The notes under the pieces were generated by a model. The model saw nothing but the letters and a program-made list of their open reading frames with translations, did not search any database and was not told the DNA's origin. A program made the translations under genes and the position numbers. A stretch of DNA of 64,000 nt, from positions 9,679,838 to 9,743,837 of the forward strand of contig CP099842.1 in the NCBI GenBank assembly GCA_030062745.1, in the 5' to 3' direction. Shown one piece after another: positions 31,712 to 40,333 of the stretch (position 1 is the first letter of the stretch; each line of letters starts with the position of its first letter). The stretch comes from Capitulum mitella. Lineage: Eukaryota > Arthropoda > Thecostraca > Pollicipedomorpha > Pollicipedidae.

Positions 31712-32924
31712 CCCTATTCCCGGCAGGGGGGCTAAAGCCGCCCCCCTCGGGTTTTTTGCTTGTCAATTCCAGGCTTTTTAACGCAATTTCATCAGTTTCA
31801 CGGCTTTTCCTAGCTATTCTTTCTACGTACGGTGACAAAATTTCAAAATTCCGTTTTGCTCAGGGGCGGAGCCAGGCAACGTTTTCGGGAGGCACCTCAG
31901 GCCATTTTTGGTCATGTTGAGGGTAAAAGGAAAATGTCCGCCAAAACAGCGTTTTTAAGGTAGAACTTAAAATTTTAAATGGATGTATAGCTCGATAGTT
32001 GGGCAATGTGCAGATATAATTTTGTTCATCTGAGGTCACTTTACAAGATGAGGTCAAGGTCAAAAGTCAAAGTTTGGTTTTATTGCAATAATTTGGGCGC
32101 TATTCTGTCAAATGCCAAACCCAGGATACACATGACGTAGAAAGGTGTCTTCTAGTTGTGTATCGAGTTTCAGCTTGATATCAGGTCGGGTCACGGAGCT
32201 ATAATCTAAAATGTTGGTGCGCCTAGCCTATATTGCAATAGCCATAAAATGAATTTTTGAAAAAGAGTGAATTTAAATTATTGAAAACGTTTACAGATAA
32301 TATTAAATGCACACGAGATCATTCCAAGTGACTCCAAGGTCACTGGAGGACATTTAAGGTCAAAGGTCACAAGTTGATCTGAAGAACGTGTGACCATGAC
32401 AGTTCCCCCTTTTTCATGTCCCTGGCAAAGCCTATGCTAACATTATACAAACATTGTAATGCGATTTGTATTTCTTTAGTATAACATGACAAGCAGAAGC
32501 CAAAAAAGTGTTTTTGCCTTTTTCGTTCATTCAGTGGTTGGAAGAATAATCCTCCTATTTTTGAAACCCTGTGAACCCTGTGAACGAATGAATTTTCTCA
32601 AAATTTCAGATGTGTGTGCCAATGGCAAAAGTCCCATCCATAATCTCTCGATTCACGCCAGTTTCATCGAAATCGGTCCATAAACAACGGAGTTATAAGA
32701 AGTCCAAAAATACCCCTGATTTTGACATTTTGGCCTCCTGTATCCACACCTTTCAAAATTTAGAAAATTTCTTTTTATAAAAATGTAGTTCACGTCATGG
32801 CTAATCGATTGCCGTTTGTTGCGATGAAATCGGATGTGTAGTTCTCGATATCTCGTGGGGGGGGGCCGAATCGGTCTCCCCCTGCCGGGAATCGACCACA
32901 CCGTCTAGCCCTCCGGGAATAGGG
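31712..32924 (-). mobile_element. 1.2-kb TTAA (piggyBac-like) non-autonomous element, copy A
   Basis: It is bounded by TTAA on both sides (31708-31711 and 32925-32928) with terminal inverted repeats CCCTATTCCCGG and CCGGGAATAGGG. TTAA duplications and CCC-starting ends are piggyBac-superfamily features. There is no transposase frame. It runs opposite to copies B and C near 60 kb, and the inside carries runs of AGGTCA half-sites. Confidence 0.88.
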
Positions 32925-32935
32925 TTAAGGAAGAA

Positions 32936-33020
32936 ACCTAACCCGACCCAACCTAACCTAAGCTAACCTAAGCTAAACTAACCTAACCTAACTGAACCAC
33001 TTCTCTAACCTAACCTAACT
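32936..33020. repeat. degenerate (CCTAA)n telomere-like block
   Basis: About 80 bp of AACCTAACCTAAGCTAACC-type sequence, i.e. the complement of degenerate TTAGG, the arthropod telomere unit. It lies exactly between copy A of the TTAA element and the next hAT MITE. Confidence 0.7.
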
Positions 33021-33022
33021 AC

Positions 33023-33190
33023 CAGGGCTGCAGCTAAGATTTTCCTAAGGGGGGGGGGGGGCGAAGCACAGTGAGACCTGTAATGACACGAAAACCGCCG
33101 TTGGGAAGATTATGTGCAATGGTTTTCGCAAAAAATGCGGGCCTAAGGGGGCCCCGGCCTCCCGCCCCCCCCCCCATGGCCGCGCCGGTG
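33023..33190. mobile_element. hAT-type MITE, copy 3
   Basis: A 168-bp element starting CAGGGCTGCAGCTAAG and ending GGCCGCGCCGGTG, with the same core as copy 2. Flanks CTAACTAC and CTGACTGC agree at 6 of 8. Its left target copy lies in the telomere-like block, so it inserted after that block existed. Confidence 0.75.
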
Positions 33191-33197
33191 CTGACTG

Positions 33198-33292
33198 CTG
33201 AACAGAGCCAAGTCCGATCGCACCCTTTATCGGCCTGCGGCCTCTAAAATCCTACATGCCCCGCCTTTGGCGCAACACTACACCCATACCCC
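33198..33292. repeat. ~95-bp dispersed repeat, copy 2
   Basis: It matches copy 1 at 31587 in order and orientation (ACAGAGCCAAGTCC, TTATCGGCCTGCGGCCTC, CCCCGCCTTTGGCGCAA). Confidence 0.8.
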
Positions 33293-33603
33293 CCCTTCCA
33301 GTTAATGGAACGTGACAGAATACCCCAGTCCATGCATCCCGCTAGGTCAGTATGGAAAGCGTTCACCGATAACACCGGTAGCAATCATCGGTCCGATATA
33401 GAAAAGCTCTCTAAAACTTGTTCTGATAGAAAAAATTAACCCCATTCAGACTTTCCTGTTCCCAGCCTTTATCATGTACTACACATACCAATATCGCGGA
33501 AAACGGCACTCGCACTGCAATCAACATTCATCTTGTTGTTGCTAACAACATCATGAATACTTACTGATCACCCCGAACTATTTTAAATTCAGTATGGGGC
33601 CGC

Positions 33604-33665
33604 ATGACGCAACTGTAGCTCAAAGCTTAAAGGACCCCAGGCCGTGGGTTCTAAGCCCGTGCACG
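33604..33665 (+). repeat. possible tRNA-derived SINE head or tRNA relic
   Basis: TGTAGCTCAAAGC resembles a Pol III A box and GTGGGTTCTAAGCCC a B box, about 30 bp apart. The stem pairings of a tRNA are not convincing. Confidence 0.25.
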
Positions 33666-33899
33666 AACATAAGCATGGGACTGGGAATGTTGCTGACCAC
33701 ATGACTACATGGGTCATGCGTGTACGAGAGCCCCAATCCATTTAACCCAGTTTCGTTCCTGTGATGACTGGAAGGGTTGGGTTCTGCTTGGGGTTCTGGT
33801 ATCCAGCTCTCGGGCTATCGCCTAGCTGACCTGTCGCGAGTTGATCAGGACATTCACTTTTATTTACGATGGATGGTTTTCCAGAGCTGAGCTGCGACC

Positions 33900-35101
33900 A
33901 TGGGTGATCCAGATCCAGCCGCAAATCCAGACGAATCTGGGGAGAAATCGCACAAGCACAAGGACAAGAAAAAGAAGGAAAAGAAGGAGAAAAAAGAGAA
34001 GAAGAAAAAAGACGATGGCGGAGACGACTCCAAGGAGCACAAGCACAAGAAAGACAAGCATAAGAAACACAAGCACAAGGACAAGGGCGGCGTCATCGGG
34101 GACGACGACGTGGTTGAGGGCGGCGAGGAGGCTCCTGAGCCCGGCAGGAAGGGCACGGAGGAGAGCCGGCGCTACTCGGTCATGGTGCAGGGCACGGAGG
34201 AGCTGGACGGCGGTCCAGGACTTGCGTACATGGCCTACGTGGTGATGGACGACCTGACCGACAAGCTGAAGCTGCTCGATTACGAGCGCGACTTCTGCAA
34301 GTCGCTCAAGATGAAGCCGCTGAATCGGCATTACTTCGTGTTCTCGTTCAACGTGGGCGAGCAGTTTTACATTTTCACGTCGCTGGCGGCCTGGCTCCTG
34401 CGCAAGGCCGGCCGCTCCATGGAGCAGCCGCAGGAGTCGGACGACCCGAACGTCACCGTCTCCACCATCCTGGACCACTGTCGCCAGCTGGAGCTGCGCG
34501 TCGACTTCCCGCCCAGCAAGCTGAAGCAGGGAAGCGGCGAGCAAGTCATCTACGTGGCCGACCGGCTGGCCGACTTGGCCATGAAGGCGGCCAATTTCCA
34601 GTGGAAGAAGCCGATCGTGCCGACCGGCCCCGAGGCCGATGAGGACGAGGACGAGGCCGAGATCACCACGGAGAAGATGGAGGAGGAAATGTCCTCCTCC
34701 TCGTCCGAAGAGGAAGACGAGGGCGCCGTACTGAATCTGGAGGATCTCAAGAACCTGTCCATCCAGGGTCTGGACCTGCAGATGGAAATCCAAAAGCCAG
34801 ACGAAATCCTGGAGTCGACCACCAACACGGAGGAGTGGCGGCTGGAGATGGAGCGCGTGCTGCCGCAGCTGCGCGTGCAGATCGACTCGGACACGCGCGA
34901 CTGGCGCAATCACCTGGACCAAATGCACCAGTACCGCGGCGCCATCGAGGACTCGCTCTCCGACACGCAGGCCCTGCTGGACAAGCTGCACGCGGAGGTC
35001 AGCGGCACCCTGGACAAGATCAGCAACCGTGAGAAGTACTTCAACTCACAGTTGGAGCGCTGCCTGGGCGAATTTAAGTTGGTCGTCGAGGACCGCGACA
35101 G
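33900..35101 (+). CDS. IFT57: IFT57 exon 1 (400 codons plus 2 nt)
   Basis: It ends GACAG|GTGAGC in phase 2. Without splicing, the frame would stop at the TGA inside the donor (35103-35105). The antisense 375-codon frame over it is a composition shadow. Confidence 0.93.
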
Positions 35102-35863
35102 GTGAGCGTCCGACGGCCACAGCCAACCGTCTCAGTCATGAAACGCTGCATTCATCAAGCCTAGTGCCTGGGCGCCGTGAGCACCCAGCCTTATTTCCGG
35201 CTCTCAGGAGCAGAAACAGTACAGGTCTGTGAGCAGCGGCGAGGCAAAGCTCTCCTGACTTCATGTCCGGTGCTCATGGCTCCCAGGAGCAGTAAGCCTG
35301 TGAGCGGCGGCGTGGTGGGCCCTCCTGACCCTGTGTCCGGTGTTTACAGCTCACAGGAGCATTACAAATCTGTGAGCGGCTCTGGTGGACCCTTTGGCCC
35401 TTTGTCCGGTGTTTACAGCTCACAGGAGCATTACAAATCTGTGAGCGGCTCTGGTGGATCCTTTAGCCCTTTGTCTGGTGTTTACGGCTCACAGGAGCAT
35501 TACAAATCTGTGAGCGGCTCTGGTGCGCCCTATGACCCTTTGTCTGGTGTTTACAGCTCGCAGGAGCAGTACAAGTCTGTGAGCGGCGGCGTGGTGGAGC
35601 GCTCCCGACAGCTGGCGCAGCTGACGGACGAGCTGGAGTCGGTGAAGCAGGAGCTGGAGGAGCGCGGCACCAGCATGACCGACGGCACCCCGCTCGTCAA
35701 CATCCGCAAGGCGCTCAACCGGATCAAGCAGGAGGTGCAGGGCATGAACGTGCGCGTCGGCGTGGTGGAGCACACCCTGCTGCAGTACCGGCTGCGGGAC
35801 AAGGAAACGCACCAGCAGGAGGCCAACGTCCAGTACACCTCGGAGAGCATTGGAATGTTCTGA
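33900..35863 (+). CDS. IFT57: IFT57, intraflagellar transport IFT-B subunit (gene span)
   Basis: Exon 1 is 33900-35101 and the terminal exon 35557-35863, giving about 502 residues (human 429). The start ATG sits in GACCATGG. Residues about 10-65 are an unusual Lys/His-rich low-complexity tail. Then comes the conserved N-terminal domain (YERDFCKSLKMKPLNRHYF, GEQFYIFTSLAAWLL, EQPQESDDPN, DFPPSKLK), an acidic stretch, DEILESTTNTEEWRLEMERV and a C-terminal coiled coil ending GVVEHTLLQYRLRDKE. These match human IFT57 closely. The protein joins the IFT-B complex that carries cargo to the tips of cilia and flagella, and the human homologue also binds HIP1. In vertebrates the gene has many introns, whereas only one is seen here. 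Confidence 0.95.
35190..35610 (+). repeat. 69-bp minisatellite that repeats the IFT57 3' splice site and exon start
   Basis: About six units. Four have exact 69-bp spacing with acceptor positions before 35350, 35419, 35488 and 35557; the two upstream units are more diverged. Each unit carries GGTGTTTACAG, then codons for SSQEHYKSVSGSG, so the last unit is the real intron end and exon start. 69 is 23 codons, and the frame is open from 35177 to the stop. The third unit has ACGG in place of ACAG. Confidence 0.93.
35557..35863 (+). CDS. IFT57: IFT57 terminal exon (coiled coil)
   Basis: It starts after GTGTTTACAG; the first base completes a Ser codon from exon 1. SSQEQYKSVSGGVVERSRQL aligns with human ERYQQGNGGVTERTRLL, and MTDGTPLVNI and RVGVVEHTLLQ match the family C-terminus. 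The stop is TGA at 35861-35863. Upstream acceptors in the array would add 23, 46 or 69 residues in frame. Confidence 0.92.
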
Positions 35864-37440
35864 GGCTGTCCTAACAGAGTCAGGGTCTATCGAGGTGAAC
35901 CCCGCAGCGTTGGCCTGCGTACGGACGTTGGACTGATCTGGAATTTTTTCGACTTCGGTCGAATCTTCAGGAACAATCTGGAAAGTTACAGTGTTCCATC
36001 GTTTTCGACCCGGCTCTCTGCCAACGTCGCGGCGTTCGCCGTGCCGCGTTTGTGCGTTCACTGCCGAGTGCGCGAGAGCCCGGTAAGCTCGTCCCTGCCT
36101 CGACTTTCAAGCGCCGGCGTGACGCGCCTGTCGTGACGGCGGCGGCCTTAGACCTCTGGCAAGTTGGCCGCCGCCATTGTCATCCAACCGAATTCTCGAC
36201 GTACCTCGCCTCGGCCAGCCTACGGTACTCTGGCGAGGCTGGCTGTCTCATTAATCCTTGCGTTGCTGTTAGTGCTGTTCAAATGTCAGTACCCCTTGTG
36301 TGAAACGGAAGGGTAGCATATGGGAGGCGAGGATGTGTGGGGTTCGTCAAATGTCGATGATTCTGTCAAAACATCTGCAGTATTAACACATTATCGCCTT
36401 TGGTCATATGCTCAGGGGTTATGTGGGCCTTGGCAACGATGGGAGCATGTGATAGGCTGTGCCATTTTGTGCATGTTAATGACTTCATTTGCTGGCCATG
36501 TTTGCGCTTATCTTGCATTATCGCAGATGCAGTTCCTGGTCGCTGGCGTATTCAGTCGCACGTTCCAAATACATCGCCACCCAGATGTTATGAATTAGCC
36601 GTATACAACGTGGAGAAATGGGCACCACGATCTCAGTGTAATGGCTAACCCACAGGCTACCTTACCATTTAACATGACGGTAGCCTTTTGATACTGGAAT
36701 TCTGCTTAATCCGGTACCTCTAATCCTGCCTGATCAGCGTTTTCTTTTCGCCATCGCCATGCCAGAGGCTAGCGTCATCGTCGGCGGTCATGCGATCCGT
36801 TAAATGTGAATGGAGAACGGGAACGGACGGCTGCGGCTCTTCCGTGGTTGCGTTATAGCCGAGCACCGTTTTCTGAAAGCGAGACAAAGCTTGCCGGTAG
36901 TTCGACACGTTCTGACGCCTGTTGGAAACACCCGTCGTCCGGCTCTCGAGATAATTCAACTCGTCGCTTAGTCTTTGGCGTTGTGCCTCAAGGCGATGTC
37001 AGTGTCAAAATGCCACATCGTGCCATCATCTGACACATCTTATCGTCGCGGACTCAAGCTTGTCAGCTTAATTACGCAATCACATACAATGCAAGTTGGC
37101 GCCTGATACCATTACCAATAGTTTTCTCACATTGTTTCGCGTCATGTGGTCGTCTCTTGGAATGAAGACCACCAGTACGTTGACAGAAATGATCGGTGGT
37201 CGTCTAATGGCTCTCTCGGTGCCCTGCGCGTCCGCCGTTGCATGGTCGTCAAGCTCACGTCCTGGGCTAGATAACTCCACTTGTTTACAGAATCTAAGGC
37301 TATTATGCTGCTCCCTTTTAGTAGTACCAAGCGCTGGGTGCGACGGGGCCGGCTCTCCGTGCTGTGGCAGCTCCCGAGAGCGCTATCGCGTTTCCTCAGC
37401 CAATTCACGAATAAGTTTGGCGGCTCGGCGGGTGGCTGTC
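35864..37440. other. intergenic DNA between IFT57 and troponin I
   Basis: It holds the IFT57 3' untranslated region, but no AATAAA was found in the first kilobase. No other gene is recognised. Confidence 0.45.
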
Positions 37441-37444
37441 ACGT

Positions 37445-37569
37445 GACCTGGCTATTGGCCAATCGGGGTCGGTGCTGAGGGGGAGGGGAGGGGCGGCAGG
37501 GTGGTTCCGAGCGGCGCTCAGTGGCTTGGCTGCTCCCGTGCTTCCCGGCTCTCCCCTTCTTTTTCTCAG
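37445..37569 (+). promoter_or_regulatory. candidate troponin I promoter and noncoding first exon
   Basis: In order: an inverted CCAAT palindrome ATTGGCCAAT (near 37455), a GC-box-like GGGAGGGGAGGGGCGG (near 37481), an Inr-like TCAGTG with A at 37520, then a GC-rich leader ending CTCAG|GTACGG at 37569/37570, a good donor. It could splice to the acceptor before 40283. This is inference from motifs only; a second candidate lies at 39223-39250. Confidence 0.35.
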
Positions 37570-39030
37570 GTACGGCAACACCAGCTGTGAGGCTGTTGTT
37601 CTTGCAAGGCTAATGCCAGTCCTCCGAGGTTTGCTAGTTGCGTGAGCGATCGGTCCTACGTATTAGCATACTGCTTGAGGAGTGGATTTACCAGGACATT
37701 GAAACTTCTCCGCGGTAATTATACCGTTGATGGCGAACGTATCATGGGCATCATGTTTTGTCGGAAATATGTCGGCATTTCTTCCGTATGGGACTGCAGA
37801 GAGACCATTAGCTGGGTAACGTCGGGATTCACGGGGTGGGACAATTTTCTAGCCATTTCTTTCTTGTCAACGCCACAGGGTTAATACTGATTTGTAGTGT
37901 TCTATCCTTAATTTACCATTGCGACGGGGCAGCGCCGCATTGTCGCAATGGTTCGGCCGCTCCTGGTGTTATTTAAATCTGAGCGACGCAGTGCAATAAA
38001 TTGGATACCAGAGAATTGGCAGTGGATTATGGAGAAAGAAATTTGTGTAGTTCACGCCTGTGCCATCGTCTGCTGATCGTGCGCGAAATATTGCAGTGCG
38101 ATTTTTTTTATATCGTTCTAGTAAATGAATTCGCAATTCATTCGATGTGCGCGCCTCGTGCATTTACTGCCAATCAGCGCAGCAGTGCAAGCGTCGCTTT
38201 CACTCGGCGTATGAAAACGTAACGTAGTAGGGCAAGTCACATCTTCATAGGGAAGCGAAGATTTCCAGGTCACCGGAACTTACGATTTTCTTTTATTTTT
38301 TTTTGGCGGGGGCATAATAACCAAGTTTGCCTCAAGATGATGTCACAAGCAACACCGTTGTAGGAGCCTCTATGTGTGTTTATTTTGAGCCCCCGAATAT
38401 GCAAATTTTCTCAGGACTTCTGCCTTGATTTGGAGTTCCATTTTGTAACAAATGTTAAGCCGTGTACGATCCCTGGGGTCCTTCGGGTTCTGTAGGCCTC
38501 TGTCTGTCAGAGGTGCCCAATTTTTAGGCGTGGCCTTTGCAGGAACCTCTGTCGCTCTAGGATGCGAACGTATTCAGAACGGGGACTCATGATGCTTCAT
38601 AGTGACGCTGCAAAAATTCTGTTCGCACCACTGTCAAGGCGCAACCCTTAAACTCGCCGTATTTGATTCATAAAGCCCCCTTGACGACAGTCGCCTGCAG
38701 AACAGTCTGTAACTGCGTATCATCCTCAGGTCGTTCCGGCAGGTTTCATAGATCTTTATAAACGCCCAAGCCCCCCCATGCCGGTTGATAATGGTTTCTT
38801 TATTGACGTTGCCGTCAAAATTCTCAAAAAACCTCTTGTCTTGGCTACATATGAGTCAGCTTAACCTTGAACTGCGGATTCAATCAAATACGTTCCGCTC
38901 TGGCAAGCTGTATATACATCTAACGTAAACAGCCGGGGATGACCGATCGACTGATCTCGTTCTAATCTGCTGAACAAAACAAACGTTTCGCTGGTCGAAA
39001 GCATTCTGTTCATTGAAGTGATCGAAACAT
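37570..39030. other. AT-rich stretch, probable troponin I first intron
   Basis: No coding sequence or known repeat is recognised. A GA-rich run of about 25 bp begins at 39053. Confidence 0.35.
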
Positions 39031-39084
39031 ACTACGTAGGCGAACCCCATCAGAGAGAGAGAGAGAGGGAGAGGGAGGGAGCCG

Positions 39085-39310
39085 TGAAACTGCCTCGGCC
39101 CTCGGTGACGGCGGCTCGGCCGGCCGCGTCCGACCTTCGGCCACCCGTCTGCGTGACCCGGTGCCGCGTCACCGCCGGCGGCGGCCGCCGCTGGCCGCCC
39201 GCCAGTCGGCGCGTCACATGACTAAATATGGCCGGCGGCGGCCGGCTCAGCTAGCGTTACACCGGCGCGGCGGCGTCCGGCCGGTCCCGGGGCCCGGGCC
39301 CGGACGGCTG
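39085..39310 (+). promoter_or_regulatory. CpG-dense patch with CArG/TATA-like site
   Basis: A GC-rich island contains a lone AT-rich CTAAATATGG (39222-39231), one base from a consensus CArG box and also TATA-like. A CTCAGCT follows 20-25 bp later. It may be an alternative promoter of troponin I. A second GC-rich patch at 39890-40130 has two CACCTG E-boxes. Confidence 0.25.
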
Positions 39311-40282
39311 GGTCCCAGGGCCGCGAACACTGTCGGATGCCTGCTGAGCCCCGTAGAAGGTCCAGGCCTGCTGGTGCTGTTCCCGCGTCTAGCTATTTCT
39401 CGGTCTGAGGCAGCTTCTTTCCAGATATGGTCTGCGATGTTTTGCGATGCCGAACTTCAAAAATAACCAGTCGTGCTCAAATGTAGCAAATGTATAGCAT
39501 ATGAGTTTGCCAGCTGCCTCCAAATCGTTCGTGGTTAATTTCTTTATAACATACTTCCGTGCTTTGGGAAGTTAATCGCGTTAGTTATCAGTGGTTTTCC
39601 TACTCATTCCAGATCTTTCTTCGACCTAATACTAATTCCAAAGCATACATAATCATACCAAAGTCCGAAAGACAACGACAAGGAAAAGCTGTGTGCCCGT
39701 TTCTCATGCACCGTCGCAATGGACTTCTGTGTCCCTTACCTCTGTGACCTGGTGCAGGCCAATCATAATTTCACGTGCAAGAAGTCCTGTGTGATGGTGC
39801 AGACTCCATGTGTAACCACTGTTTGATCGAATTCGACACTGCGGCGATTCACAGCGGCGATTCCCGTTTCCTTACTGCACGTTCTGTCTTTGACTGACGC
39901 GGGAGCCTCGGAAGTGTCGTTGAACCCGGCAGTCGCGCCCTGCCGCCTGGACGCCACCTGGGCCAGCCCGGCCGCGACACAACACGGGTGTGGGAGGTGC
40001 TGTCGCTGCCAGCGGCGGCTGCCAAAAACCACCTGCCCTCAGCCGGCTGGAAAACACGTCCGGCCAGGCGCGGCTGGCTCGGGCGCGGAGACCCCGGGGT
40101 GCTGACGCCGCGGCGGAGCGGCCGCCGAACCGGAACCACCGCACGGCACTGGTCGGTCTGACACGGACACGCGCGCCAGTCAACAGCAGACAGACACCAT
40201 GTCTTCCAGGCTGCTGACAACGATGTGCCACAGAGTAAGGTCTGACCTTGCTGTATTCGTGATGCGGTTTGTCTTGTTCCAG

Positions 40283-40333
40283 GTCTTGTCAACCTCACCC
40301 GACAACCAAAATGTCCGACGACGAGGAGTACAG
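40283..40333 (+). CDS. wupA-like TnI: TnI first coding exon (start codon at 40311)
   Basis: It follows TTGTTCCAG; 28 nt of leader precede ATG in ACCAAAATGT. It encodes MSDDEEY plus two bases and ends TACAG|GTAAGC in phase 2. MSDDEEY is identical to the start of Drosophila troponin T as I remember it, whereas Drosophila TnI starts MADDE. Confidence 0.85.

Noticed and set aside
33864-34991. 375-codon minus-strand open frame
   Set aside because: It lies wholly antisense to the strongly conserved IFT57 exon and reflects GC-rich third positions.
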